Assembly: GCA_944989445.1 (NCBI GenBank)
Contig: CALYLW010000726.1
Coordinates: 241,958 to 305,957, forward strand
Length of the DNA: 64,000 bases
Direction: 5' to 3'
Source: Ampullaceana balthica
Taxonomy: Eukaryota; Mollusca; Gastropoda; Lymnaeidae
In this document: positions 34,455-45,614 of the stretch, piece by piece
How positions within the stretch are numbered: position 1 is the first letter of the stretch
Layout of the letters: each line of letters starts with the position of its first letter
Notes under the pieces: generated by a model
Told to the model about the DNA's origin: nothing
Seen by the model: only the letters and a program-made list of their open reading frames with translations
Database searches by the model: none
Program-made: the position numbers and the translations under genes

Positions 34455-35296
34455 AACGGAGTCCCTGAGTCCACCCAGCCCCGAATGGGTAACTGACATT
34501 AGTCGTTCCTGAGTCCACCCAGCCCCGAATAGGTACCCAAAATTAGTCGTCCCTGAGTCCACCTAGGTCCGAATGGGTACCTGACATTAGTCGTCCCTGA
34601 GTCCACCCAGCTCCGAATGGGTAACTGACATTAGTTGTCCCTGAGTCCACCCAGCCCCGAATGGGTACCTGACATTAGTTGTCCCTGAGTCCACCCAGCT
34701 CCGAATGGTTACCTGACATTAGTTGTCCCTGAGTCCACCCAGCTCCGAATGGTTACCTGACATTAGTTGTCCCTGAGTCCACCCAGCTCCGAATGGTTAC
34801 CTGATATTAGTTGTCCCTGAGTCCACCCAGCTCCGAATGGTTACCTGATATTAGTTGTCCCTGAGTCCACCCAGCTCCGAATGGGTAACTGACATTAGTC
34901 GTCCCTGAGTCCACCCAGCTCCGAATGGGTAACTGACATTAGTCGTCCCTGAGTCCACCCAGCTCCGAATGGTTACCTGATATTAGTTGTCCCTGAGTCC
35001 ACCCAGCTCCGAATGGGTAACTGGCATTAGTCGTCCCTGAGTCCACCCAGGTCCGAATGGGTAACTGACATTAGTTGTCCCTGAATCCACCTAGGTCCGA
35101 ATGGGTAACTGACATTAGTCGTCCCTGAGTCCACCCAGCTCCGAATGGGTAACTGACATTAGTGGTCCCTGAGTCCACCCAGCTCCGAATGGGTAACTGA
35201 CATTAGTGGTCCCTGAGTCCACCCAGCTCCGAATGGGTAACTGACATTAGTGGTCCCTGAGTCCACCCAGCTCCGAATGGGTAACTGACATTAGTT
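34455..35296. repeat. 44-bp satellite, about 19 units
   Basis: Unit GTCCCTGAGTCCACCCAGCT, CCGAATGGGTAACTGACATT, AGTC. Variants (GGTTACC, TGATATT) form local runs, which suggests recent local amplification. Confidence 0.95.
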
Positions 35297-36174
35297 TGGG
35301 GTAAATTAAAAGCGGCTGGGCCCAGAGGCCAGCATGGTTTGAAAATGTAAATTTACATTACTGAAACTCAAGCAATCAGGATTTTAGCCAAAACGTAGGT
35401 ATCACTCTATTTTCACCCTTTTAGCAAAAAAAGCTTAGCTCAACTCTTACCTTCCCACTTTAAACCCCGTCCCCCCCCTCATCCTCACTACTTAACAATG
35501 AATATGAACTCCTTTTGTTTTGAACATTTCTGCAACGTTCTTTACCCCCCCCCCTACCCGGCCTCAAACCATTAAAACAAAAGACACGATATGATTTTAT
35601 TAGAGCTGAAAACCAAACAACATAAACTATATTGGCCCTGCTCTCCCCATCCCAAAATGGCCGCCAAAACAACGCTGCGCAAACAATGTGAAATTGCAGA
35701 GAACTCTCGAAACCAGGATATCTTCTCTGCTTTGAATATTGTTGGAATAAATTGACTCGCCCCCCCCACGGCCTACAATACCTCGTCACGGCTCACAAAA
35801 ATATTGGTCGGAACATAATCACGTGCCTACAACGCGCCATTTAGTTGGTCCATATTAACGGATATTCATAAGTTTTAGCCTTTTGCTACTGAAAACCAAA
35901 CTGCTGTAATATCATACTGCGTGTTAAAAAATAATAATCCTAATGTACTGATTGTTTGAAATGTACCGGTAGGTTGGCTGCAAAGTTGATCCTAGTTTTT
36001 ATTTAAATAAAAATATTTATTCCCCGTTGTTTGAGATTCATTTTTTGGAGTGCAAATATGTTAGTGACACAATTGTAGTTTGAGAATTCGTGATATGAAG
36101 ACTTTTTTTGTTGTTGTTGCCAGTTGTCTTTGCTTATCTTTCAGAAATTTTTATTGGTTCTTTTTCACCAGTTT
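35297..36174. other. Upstream intron or intergenic, nothing recognised
   Basis: Minus frame 35460-35789 is compositionally odd but matches nothing I know. C-runs at 35470-35480 and 35545-35555. Confidence 0.45.
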
Positions 36175-36365
36175 GTCAATCGTTTATTATTATCACCGTT
36201 TGTCGTTCGTGAACTATCGCCAATTGTCATTGTTTATTAATATTAACGACACCAATTGTCGTTCGTTAATCATTACCAGGTATCTTTCGTTAATTATCAC
36301 CTGTTGTCATTAGTTAATTATCACCTGTTGTCATACATTAATTATCACCTGTTATATTTCGCTAA
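36175..36365. repeat. Degenerate ~23-bp tandem repeat before PKG exon
   Basis: Units like TTAATTATCACCTGTTGTCA become more regular toward 36290-36355, about 90 bp upstream of the splice acceptor. Confidence 0.75.
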
Positions 36366-36430
36366 CCTGTTTTTTACAACTACCTGTGTTGCCGTTTTGG
36401 TCGGGGTCTTCAGTTCTTCGACATCTTCAT

Positions 36431-36457
36431 TTCTCTCTTATTTCTCACAGCCCGGCT
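36431..36457 (+). other. Splice acceptor and short 5' leader of PKG exon
   Basis: A pyrimidine-rich run (ttctctcttatttctcacag) ends in CAG at 36450 and is followed by the 7-nt leader CCCGGCT and the ATG. This is a textbook 3' splice site, so at least one further exon, probably 5' untranslated, should lie upstream. Confidence 0.8.
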
Positions 36458-36726
36458 ATGGGAAGCCTTCAGGAGATGGAGCGGCTGCTCCGCTCCAAGG
36501 ACGAGAAGATCAAAGACCTCCAGAGGCTGCTGGAGGAGAAGGAGGACAAGATCATACAGCTCCGGAGCAAGCTGGACAAGTTTCAGTCCATCCTGCCCCA
36601 GACGCACAGCAACTTCATCGGGGGCCCTCGCAAGCAGAGGGCCCAGGGTATCTCGGCCGAGCCCCAGGCCATGAGGAATTTCGACATCAGCAAGAGTGTC
36701 TCCAGGAAGTTTTCAAAGACCAATAG
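36458..36726 (+). CDS. PRKG1: PKG type I, first coding exon (partial)
   Basis: This exon encodes the N-terminus of a cGMP-dependent protein kinase, a cytosolic Ser/Thr kinase that acts downstream of cGMP. The frame gives 89 complete codons and a split codon (phase 2). Residues 4-46 form a heptad zipper (L4, L11, I18, L25, I32, L39, L46), the parallel coiled coil that dimerises PKG I. Next comes a short linker, then RAQGISAEPQ at 61-70, the conserved PKG I alpha-type autoinhibitory (pseudosubstrate) segment; R83-K84-F85 resembles the family's following RKF. The exon is GC-rich beside AT-rich flanks. The ATG at 36458 has G at -3 and +4, and starts 7 nt after a good splice acceptor. No stop lies between acceptor and ATG, so a longer N-terminus from an upstream exon is possible. 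cGMP-binding and kinase domains lie outside the window. The position of the mammalian redox cysteine (K-C-Q-S) is F42 here. Family assignment is firm; the symbol names the family. Confidence 0.93.
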
Positions 36727-36732
36727 GTGAGT
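36727..36732 (+). other. Splice donor of PKG exon
   Basis: GTGAGT follows CAATAG and matches the consensus donor. The open frame hits a TGA at 36728-36730 inside the donor, so splicing is required for the protein to continue. Confidence 0.85.
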
Positions 36733-36834
36733 ACAAGTTTTGTGTGTGAGTGTCTCACAACACATACAACTGCACGTTCACATATGAGTGTCACAAGTAC
36801 ATTTAAAAATGAGCTTACCGTTTCCACAAGCAAC

Positions 36835-36975
36835 GTCACATTCAGACGTCACATTCAAACGTCACTTACAGACGTCACATTCGGACGTCACTTACAGACG
36901 TCACATTCGGACGCCACATTCAAAAGTCACATAGAGACGTCACATTCAAACGTCACATTTAAACATCGCATTCAA
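36835..36975. repeat. 13-bp repeat rich in GACGTCAC, in PKG intron
   Basis: About ten units of ACGTCACATTCAG/ACGTCACTTACAG, starting 110 bp after the splice donor. Each carries a CGTCA half-site, the core bound by CREB/ATF factors. Whether it binds anything is unknown. Confidence 0.88.
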
Positions 36976-38149
36976 CGTCAAACGAAGACGTCTCAAACTA
37001 TCAAACAAACCCATGATATTAGATATTGTATGAACTATTAACCCATCCTCCTTTTTTTGGGCCCGTAGGGTTTGAAGGACGAATGTATTCCAAGTCCTGA
37101 TGCCATGAAAATTGCTTGATAACTGTCGTCATTCTGGATGTACAAGGCATAAAAAACCGACCCTCCCTCCCCCAGTCCTAAAATACCCCCCCTTCCCCCC
37201 CCCCACAAATCTCAAGCCATTTATCGTATTCCAACTCACATTAACAATACAAGACATGTCTCGCTCTCAGACAAAGATTTGACCTTTGATATCTACAAAG
37301 GCCGCTTGTCGATGACCGACTTGTGGGCTTCAGGGGCGTACTTGTGGGCGTCAGGGGCGTAGGTCGGTGGCGTTTTGCCCACTGAATGTGCGTTGACTTA
37401 AAGTCATAGAAGAGGGTTGATTTTTTTTTACTACTTTACAAAGTGGTTATATAGTGAAATGGGAGGAAGAAGAGGGGGATTTTTTTGGGAAGGGGATGGG
37501 TGGGTTAGGTTTATGCATGCCTCGACCTGAAAGCTCATTTCGACCATTGACATTTAGATCTTCACCTTGTACAGGAACGGGACAATTTTAGACTCTTGGA
37601 CCCCCCCTCCCCTTCCTCCCCCGACTCTTTTTGTTTTTCGTGTTTGTTTTTCTCTTCTAAAACCCCTCTTAAATTGCCGACCCCTTCACCCCCATATAAC
37701 AAGAGAGTAACAGTAACCAAGAGCTTGGTGCTAAAAGTACTTTAGTCACAAAATACGCATTTTGAGATATAATCAAGGTTTAATTTATTTTATGTCTCTG
37801 TGATGATAGCATTTTAATTTTTTAGGCTGTTAAAAAATTGGTCCGAGTTACATTGTATTGTTTTTTTAAATTTTATACAGTAGGTAGGTCTAAACCAGAT
37901 GCTTAAAGTTCACTGTTTAGTTTGAATTGGACAAAAATGTGACTTAATTACTCTTAGCACTAAGCAATGTATTCGGTATCAAAAGAAAAGTGTTGAACAT
38001 TTTGCGTGGGAAACATGGACCCTGTTTATTCTACAGCTTTTCTTTGTTTTAAACTTGCTTTCAAAAATCAAACTGTTTAATGATAAGTCAGTTGCCCTAC
38101 AGATTCAAGTCACATGCCTCAAATAAAATAACTGTACCGTAGAAATAGC

Positions 38150-38255
38150 AAATACAATACCTTAGAAAAAGCAAATTTAATACCTCAGAAATAGCAAATA
38201 TAATACCTCAGAAATAGCAAATATAATACCTCAGAAATAGCAAATACCTTAGAAG
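38150..38255. repeat. ~24-bp tandem repeat, 4-5 units
   Basis: Unit AATACCTCAGAAATAGCAAA plus TATA. Confidence 0.9.
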
Positions 38256-38744
38256 TAGAAAACAATAATTAATTTTTTTTTAAATATTCCCCAATACGTT
38301 TATTAAATAGATAATATATTATAGTCCAAAACATTGTTAGCGCTTACTTTAAATATTCTTAAAGTTGTACAGGTACAGCATGGGGGCGAAATGTTGTTCA
38401 CGCTTCATTTCTATCCTGCTTCATGTTTCCCCCATGACGTCATGCTCGCTGATTAATTGTATCCGCATCGTTGATTGGTTGCTCCGGAACCGGCCTCAAA
38501 AAGGGGGAAAAAAACAAGGGAAGTTTTTGACAAGGTTTTAAGATAAGATGTTGTTGTTTTTGGAAATTTTAGTTACCTTCTTTTATATAAGTCAATTTAT
38601 ACTTTCTTCAGTCCTGTGAAGTGTTAATTTTAGTTGCGTGGAGTTTTCTGTTGGATTAAATTTGCTGGTCAAGAGATTCTCTTGGCTGAGTTAAATAATG
38701 CGTTTCTCTTCAACTGGACCCGTCTCTGGAATAACATACTTAAA

Positions 38745-38975
38745 ACAGACATATACCAGACACTTAACATGCACATAACAAATTTTAAATGAAAATCATA
38801 AATATATACCAGGCACATAACCGGGATGTACCAGATATATAAGTCATATACCAGACACATACCAGACATAAACCAAAACATACCAGGCATATACTAGGCA
38901 TATACCAAGCATACACCAGACACATATCAGACATATACAATGCATAAGGCAGACACATACTGTATACCAGGCACA
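38745..38975. repeat. Degenerate ATACCAGACAC repeats
   Basis: Irregular 10-14-bp units such as ATATACCAGACACAT fill the stretch. Confidence 0.8.
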
Positions 38976-39552
38976 ATACCTTGCATGAGTTTTATTTTGT
39001 CTTAACGGGTTTTCTCCTTTCTCTTCAATTTGCATCCGTTTGGAAATTACAATGGTCATCTTTCAAATCGGGGTTAATAAAACATTGACCCGTTTGAGGT
39101 GAGTTTCGGAACCGGGTTTTCAAAGCGCTGCATCAGATTTTGGTGTCATGCAGCGAGATTTGGTATCGCAGGGGGTAGGGGGAGACAATCACTCGTGCTC
39201 CAATTCAGCACAACGGAAAGATAATCTGTGAGCAGTTGTTCAACTCTTTGACCTTAAGTATGTAGAGTTATGGTCAATTTAATCTGACATTTCAGTTTGG
39301 CGAGGGGATGTAGGGTGTTTGCCGACTGGTCTCAACCTGGCGAATCCCAAGCTTGCGGACCGGATGGAGCTCAATGCCCAGCTGAAACCAAAAACGGCCC
39401 CAAATATCGCCAGTGACCCTGGATGAGACCCGTTAAAATTTGATGGCGCCGCATGAAATCCCGAATTAAAACCCGACCAAAAACAAAAATTTATTTTTAA
39501 AAAGTTTGAAAAGTTAAGATTAAAACATTCTAAAGAACAATGAATTTCATCT

Positions 39553-39735
39553 TCCAAAACCTTAAGCTCTTCCATTGTCTTACACTGAACTGACTGAACT
39601 TATCAACTCGTGACGTCAAACACTGTCAGAATAACAAAAAATCCAAAACCTTAAGATCTTCCTTTGTCTTACCCTGCACTGACTGCACTAATCAACTCGT
39701 GACGCCAACTACTGCCAAAAAAAAATAATCCCAAA
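39553..39735. repeat. Direct duplication of ~90 bp
   Basis: CCAAAACCTTAAGCTCTTCC.. to ..ATCAACTCGTGACGTCAAAC (39553-39640) is repeated with scattered changes at 39643-39735. Confidence 0.85.
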
Positions 39736-40239
39736 CAACTTCTCACTTAGGCAGAAACGTTCAGCTGCCGACAAACCCAGCAACACGTGACGTAAACACG
39801 TGTTACATGTTCAAGTGAGTGGCTAGCATAAACACGCTCTGTGTTTAAAAGATGGCCACGGTCTATGTCTGACGGATTGAACGCACGCTGCCTACAGTTC
39901 AAAGGTCACGCTATCCTAACAAACCGGAAGGTTAAAGAAGAAGTCTCCCGCGCCATTGTTTTTTTTTCCCCTCACGGAGCGGTTTGAGATGATCTCCCTT
40001 CCCAAAGGGGAGACCAATAATTGTGGGTGGTCGGGATTACCTGATTGTGTACCCCTGCTGAGCTCTGTTTCTTTAGTGACAGATATCAGGGCTTCTCACT
40101 GTGTACTAATTAAACTAACTATGAAATCACTACGGTGTACATTCCTATGGTGACGTCAATATAGAAACACAGGACCTAACTGTAGAGTCGTGTGATGAAT
40201 GCCCGTCGTCAGGACGGTGCGTCTATAGACCGTTGTGTT

Positions 40240-40900
40240 AGTGATTGATGTGTTAAGGATCGGTGTGTAGGTCATTGGTGTGTTTGTCATTGGTGTTTTG
40301 GTGATTGGTGTGTTGATGAATGGTGTGCCGGTGATTGGTGTTTTGGTCATTGGTGTGCTGGTGATTGGTGTTTTGGTGATTGGTGTGTTGGTGATTGGTG
40401 TTTTGGTGATTGGTGTGTTGATGAATGGTGTGCCGGTGATTGGTGTTTTGGTCATTGGTGTGCTGGTGATTGGTGTTTTGGTGATTGGTGTGTTGGTGAT
40501 TGGTGTGTTGATGAATGGTGTTCCGGTGATTGGTGTTTTGGTCATTGGTGTGTTGGTGATTGGTGTTTTGGTGATTGGTGTGTTGATGAATGGTGTGCCG
40601 GTGATTGGTGTTTTGGTCATTGGTGTGCTGGTGATTGGAGTGTTTCATGAATGCTATGTTGGAGATGTGTGTGCTTTGGCGATTTGGTGTGTTGGTGATT
40701 GTGTGTTGGTGATTTGGTGTGTTGGTGATTGGTGTGTTGGCGATTTGGTGTGTTGGTGATTGTTGTGATGTTGATTTTTGTTTTTAATAAGTGCTATGTT
40801 GGTGACTGGCGTGTGTAGCCGATGTTTTTTTTTGGTGATTGGTGTGATGACGACTGGTAATGGTGTGGTTGGTGTATTGAAATACTTCTGAGTCGGTGTT
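40240..40900. repeat. 15-bp satellite (GTGATTGGTGTTTTG)
   Basis: Regular from 40255 to 40640 (VIGVL-type or, on minus, TPITN-type pentapeptide read-through), then degenerating to about 40900. A TGTTGATGAATGGTG variant recurs every 7-9 units. Confidence 0.93.
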
Positions 40901-41003
40901 GGCGTGTTTGTGAAATTCACATTTTTCAATTGTTCAAATTCACATGGTCGTTAATATATCTCACGCAAGATAATTCCCCGATATCTGTGCTAAAGGAGAT
41001 TGT

Positions 41004-41105
41004 TATAAACAACGCCGGCGAGTTTAGTGAGTAACATATAGAAATGTTTGACTGTATAAACAACGCCGGTGAGTTTAGTGCGTAACATATAGAAATGTTT
41101 GACTG
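41004..41105. repeat. 51-bp unit, two copies
   Basis: TATAAACAACGCCGGCGAGT.. to ..GAAATGTTTGACTG is duplicated with three changes. Confidence 0.92.
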
Positions 41106-42458
41106 TAATAAAAATATTACTCCTTGTAAACAACGATTTAGAAAAATTAATCTAAATGCGTGTAGGAGTGGCGAGTACAAAAGCTTAAGTTCTCCAATAC
41201 CCGGCTAGTACATTAAGAACCTGTCACTATCGAGCCTCACCCAGCCACTGGGATCAAGAGTGGGACACGAAGTCAAGGGACTAGGCTGCAATGCCGGCAG
41301 CTCGGGACCCTGCTCCGCTCTTCTAAACGATGCGACCTAGGATCAGCGTGTCTTTCTCCGGTCGTTTGAGGGCTCTGCAGAACCCATCAACGATAGAACC
41401 GTCGTTGTAAATACCTTATTTAATTAAATCCCCGGGGGATAGATATCTAAATCTCCAAATCTCGACGCTAAGCCGATGGGACGTTAACATTAAAACCACG
41501 TAATCCATACCTAAATCCGAGCCGCGCCCATAGCACACTCCCTGCTACTGTTACGACACATGCGTGTAGATATGCGTCTGACATTATAGCACTGGCTTAT
41601 CTTGTTTTAAACAATTTCTTCACCAAATCAACATTTAAAAAAAATCAAATAGAGATAATCCAGAAAAAAAAATTCCTGGGAGTTATTGATGTTTAACTTC
41701 TATATATATAACTTCCAGATTTTTGTAATCCGCAGGAAGCATTAACTCCTCCTAATCTTTTGCTATTGATGGAACTAGCTGTGGATGAGCTTTTCGCTCA
41801 TTTGGTTGATAGCTTCATGGCATGCAGTTATCCAATCTGCTTTTGCGCGGATTGCTACCCAAGACGTTGCAGCGATTGTCTATGACATTATGTTGGGACT
41901 GTCGTGGCAAACTGTGAGGTACCGTCGGGTTTTCGTCAGTTTGTCAATAGAATCTGTGTATTCGGTGTCCTGAGTCTTTTACAACCCGCTCACTAAGAAG
42001 ACACACGCAATACTCAACAAGCATTTAAGTTAGGCATAGTGGAACGAAATTACGCCCCAGAAAAAAAAAGAAAAAACCCCCACAAAACTCGACACCCAAA
42101 AACGTGGCATCCCGAAAATATCCACCCGGGATACCCCACATGGATTCGTATCTCACTTGATAGAACTGCCATTAAAGTGACATCAGTCGTAAGATGGGAC
42201 ATTTTTGTGTGTGAAAATGTCCTTAGAGTTACCTGTAAAGTAACGTGGCGGCTAGCGCACAGGAAAAAAGAACCCTTCAATTAGCCATGGGGGCTATTTC
42301 GGGATTGGAAGAATGTTTGTGTTATTTTTAGATTAACGAGGACAAGCTGGTGGTGATGGTGGGGGGGATGTGTGGGTCGTAGGGATAGGGGCTGATCACT
42401 CCCTCAAGTGTATTACAAGATAAAAGCCAGTGTGACCACCTAGGTGGATGATCTATTG
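41106..42458. other. Nothing recognised; GC-rich patch at 41215-41420
   Basis: The patch is complex and non-repetitive, like that at 4810, with no open frame. The blocks ATCCCGAAAATA (42108) and CTATTTCGGGATTGG (42292) are inverted and may be element ends. Confidence 0.4.
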
Positions 42459-42675
42459 CAACGGTGGCCAAACCGCGGCTGGCGAGCCGCATGCGGCTCT
42501 TCTGTGTTCACATTGCGGCTCACTTACAATCTATGAAATATATATTACAAGGATTACTGTAAGATTCCCAAGCCCTTTGTATGACCCATAGTGTTATATA
42601 GTGCTTTAATGCGGCTCTCAACAAATTGTTTATATTTCAAAATGGCTCTCAGTTACTACAGGTCTGGCCACCCTG
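42459..42675. mobile_element. 217-bp hAT MITE (GGTGGCCAAACC family)
   Basis: Ends CAACGGTGGCCAAACCGC and GGTCTGGCCACCCTG are inverted, with near-perfect flanks GATCTATT / GATCTATA (42450-42457, 42676-42683). The inner body repeats GCGGCTC-type blocks. Confidence 0.78.
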
Positions 42676-42760
42676 GATCTATAGTATAATGTATCGCAGA
42701 TAGCTCATCTAAGTAACTAATATAGATAACCTAATGACTGAAAATATAATGTATGTGTAT

Positions 42761-42915
42761 TAGGGCTGCGGAAATGAACGATTAATTTCTCGATTAACCG
42801 TTAAATTTTTTATCGATTAAAATTATTTTAATCGATAAAAGTTCGATTAAAATAAAGAAAATATATATAATATTTAAATTTTTTTTATTATTAATAAATA
42901 ATTAATTATTAATAA
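42761..42915 (+). mobile_element. Left end of a hAT element, truncated
   Basis: TAGGGCTGCGGAAATGAACG and following CGATTAA repeats match the left end of the hAT element at 56740. No right end follows, since a Helitron-like 5' end (TCTTATATAATATAAGG, 42916) interrupts it. Confidence 0.6.
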
Positions 42916-43150
42916 TCTTATATAATATAAGGAAAGTTTCTGTCCTCTCTGTCCGTTCTGTCCGGTCATCTATAGCGATTGGTCCCTCAAACACATATGA
43001 CTCCTACAGCCAATCATATTGAACACGTTTACGCCATTTGCGCGGACGTTCAAAACGAGTTATTTTTGGTGCAGTATTTCTTCCAAGACTTTATTTTGAG
43101 TTATGCGCGTTGGGATTTATAGCAAAAAGCTCTGTTTTTACGAGTTATTT
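42916..43150 (+). mobile_element. Helitron-like 5' fragment
   Basis: Starts A|TCTTATATAATATAAGG and shares GACGTTCAAAACGAGTTATT with the reverse of the copies near 18420 and 23710 and with 6170-6210. No 3' hairpin-CTAG was found. Confidence 0.45.
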
Positions 43151-43304
43151 ATTTTAACTACATTATGTATAATGAATAGTATTTTTGACGCGATGCACAT
43201 GTAATGCCGGTCGAGACGGCTGTTGGAGGGGAGTTACAACATGCCACCGAACAGTGGGGAAAGTCCTTGGACGGGCTTTGTTGCTCGTTAATAATAATGT
43301 ATAT

Positions 43305-43762
43305 ATTTTTTTTACACATTTAAAAAAAAATACAAGCTAAATAGGTAATTGTGATTGTTTACTTTGTACTGCCTATCTTTGTGGTCTTCGTTAGGCAAGA
43401 GTTACCGGAATAAAAGAATAATAAAAAAACTTTGGTAAACAGTGACGAAAGCGCGTATATTAAAATTCGTTTTTGAAAACAAAATTTGTAAAACAATTTA
43501 TTAAAACGTTCACAAAAATAAATAAAATGATTAAAATTAAATAAGGTAAGTGCAGATGTTTAATAATATATTATATTTTCTGGTAGAGCAGTTGAATCTT
43601 GTAGAATGTAGAAAAGGACCTTGATCTACAACAAAAACACCAATATTCAATATCCATGCAGAAATTCGTTAATGACCCGCTCGTAAGCCGACACCCCCCC
43701 CCCAACCTTTCTCCCTAGATTTTGGCCAAAAAAGATCGGCTTGCGAACGAGTATATACGGTA
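43305..43762. mobile_element. Second TACCGTATATA-family copy, left-truncated
   Basis: Nearly collinear with 14329-14782 (blocks TACAAGCTAAATAGG, GGCAAGAGTTACCGG, TGGTAGAGCA) and ends in the same CGAACGAGTATATACGGTA. The left inverted repeat is absent. Confidence 0.78.
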
Positions 43763-43861
43763 TTTGTTTCATTCCTCGATTGAACTCTCGCTGTTGGGCG
43801 AATACATCAACACTTGGTATCGATACATATTTGTTCCTTTCATTGGTTGAATCTGGTGACC

Positions 43862-44246
43862 CGACAAAACGGCCCCAACAAAACGGCCCCGGTCACAACG
43901 GCCCCAGACAAAGTGTTAATATTTTTCAACAAAAACTTTAATTATTATTTTTTTCATTTTAAGCTTTTGTCAACTTTTTTCACCCTTAAATAAAGTAGTA
44001 AAATTGTATCTTATGATGTTATTATATTGTTTCTTGTCAACAAACAGCCGCGATTGGTATCATTTCACGTAAAGGCGATTAAATTCACTATTGTGATTCA
44101 TTATTATTGTTTATTATTAGCAAAACCTGACACTGAATTGGTGAGTAAAAATACGAATTTAATATTTGATTGGACATTTTACTTTTAGTCCATCTATTAG
44201 TCCGGGGCCGTTTTGTTAAGGCCGTTATGTCGGGGCCGTTTTGTCG
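43862..44246. mobile_element. 385-bp TIR element (CGACAAAACGGCCCC)
   Basis: About 48-bp inverted ends built from CGACAAAACGGCCCC-like subrepeats. Flanks GGTGACC / GGTGAACC suggest an imperfect target duplication. The surrounding sequence on both sides (CTTGGTATCGATA, ATTTGTT) is itself duplicated. Confidence 0.65.
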
Positions 44247-44640
44247 GTGAACCGTTGAAATCACGCTGTCGGTCGAACACATGAAAACTTGGTATCGATA
44301 ACTATTTGTTTCATTATTTTGGTGAATGATTCTAGGAAATAGCCATAATGAAAAGAAACAGTGTCCCAAGGGCTTGGGGTGTACGTTTCGAAAACTGACT
44401 GTTTATTTGTTTACGGAAAAAAACGGGGGAGGGATTCAAGAACCACCCGTGGTGGCCTTAACCACAGGCGCGCCATTGCATTCGACGACTCCATCCAAGC
44501 CAAGACAACGTGTCCCGGTGTTTTGTTGCCAACTATTGTACTGTGTTACAAGTGCACAATCAGTTGTGTGGGTCACCTTGACCCGTGGCCAAGTAGCGTC
44601 GTCTCACACGCTCAAGTTTCAAGTACAAACCTCCCACACA

Positions 44641-44672
44641 TACACACACACATACACACACACACACACACA
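44641..44672. repeat. (CA)n microsatellite
   Basis: TACACACACACATACACACA-type tract immediately left of the hAT insertion. Confidence 0.95.
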
Positions 44673-44678
44673 CTCCTC

Positions 44679-45606
44679 CAGGGTTGCCATATTGGCCTTT
44701 TTAAGGCCAAATTCTCAAAATTTGGCCTTTTTTAAGAGGGTTTGGCCTCAAAAATTATTTTTGGCTTTTTGGCCTTTTTTTGGCCTTTTTCTTAAAAAAT
44801 AAATAAAAATATATAAAATATATATAAAAATAATCTTTATCACAAAAAATTTTAAAATAATTAAAAATTCGCCAATAAGTCAATAACCTTATTAATTATT
44901 TTCTATTTTTGGATAGCTTACGTGTATGTTAGACATTAAAAAGTTTTTTAAAAGTTTAACGAAGAGGCTATTAAGACAAAGCCAGATACAGAATTCAGCG
45001 CACACTTTTAGACGCTATTGTTAGAGTAAGGGGTGAGCTTTTGTTTACAAATAAATGCAGTAAGAACTTTGTCATGTCACCAAGAATGCTTGATGACTTG
45101 ACATCTGATAAAGTTTATAATAATACTGCAAATAGTAGTCTAGAGGAAAAGGATGACCTGAAGCTTTTCTTTCAAATTTGTATGTTAGAATCATAGTCTT
45201 TTTATTTTGTGAATACAACAATACATACGAACATTGGCATTTACACATTTATTATCCTTTTTCTCCTGGTTTTATCTTCATTTTAAATAGTTAACTAATT
45301 TTCAGCAGTTTTGAGCCGTCCATAAGTGGCGTCACGCGATTTTGGCAGATTTTTCAATGTATTTTCACCCCCTCCCACTTCGTCACATGTAATCAAGAGC
45401 TAGACCATTTCCAATATGACGTCACTGTCCTTAAAAGCACCCTCCCCCTCGTCATACATCGCCACAAAGTCTATGACCCCTCCCGCCCCCTAGGTGCGTG
45501 ACGTCATTTTTGTTGACATTTTTCATATAACATAAGTTTGGCCTTTTTTTGGCCTTTTTTGGCAGTCAGTTTGGCCTTTTACCCAAATTATAATCTGGCA
45601 ACCCTG
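44679..45606 (+). mobile_element. 928-bp hAT element, internally deleted
   Basis: Perfect 11-bp inverted ends CAGGGTTGCCA / TGGCAACCCTG and a perfect 8-bp duplication CACTCCTC (44671-44678, 45607-45614). GGCCTTTTT-type repeats fill both subtermini. A transposase remnant lies at 45005-45196. Confidence 0.92.
45005..45196 (+). pseudogene. hAT transposase C-terminal remnant
   Basis: The frame reads LLDAIVRVRGELLFTNKC, then PRMLDD, and ends at TAG 45194-45196. The IVRVRGELLF...CSKNFV pattern resembles the tail of hAT/ZBED-type transposases. It is only about 63 codons long with a stop just upstream, so the element was probably derived from an autonomous copy by internal deletion. Similarity is from memory of the family pattern; moderate confidence. 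Confidence 0.55.
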
Positions 45607-45614
45607 CACTCCTC

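Larger units (their letters stand above)
36976..40239 (+). other. Presumed PKG intron 1, proximal part
   Basis: No second PKG exon (a KDLIKEAI-like sequence was looked for by eye) was found. It holds the repeats listed at 38150, 38745 and 39553 and C-rich tracts near 37180-37205 and 37600. Intronic status is inferred from the donor at 36727. Confidence 0.55.

Noticed and set aside
34455..35296. CRISPR-like array of 44-bp units
   Set aside because: Contiguous tandem satellite without spacers.
36727..37041. Open frame continuing past the PKG exon (36727-37041)
   Set aside because: It uses a different frame, begins at the splice donor and runs through the 13-bp repeat.
40156..40648. TPITN/HTNHQ-repeat proteins
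   Set aside because: Opposite-strand reading of a 15-bp satellite that is open on both strands.
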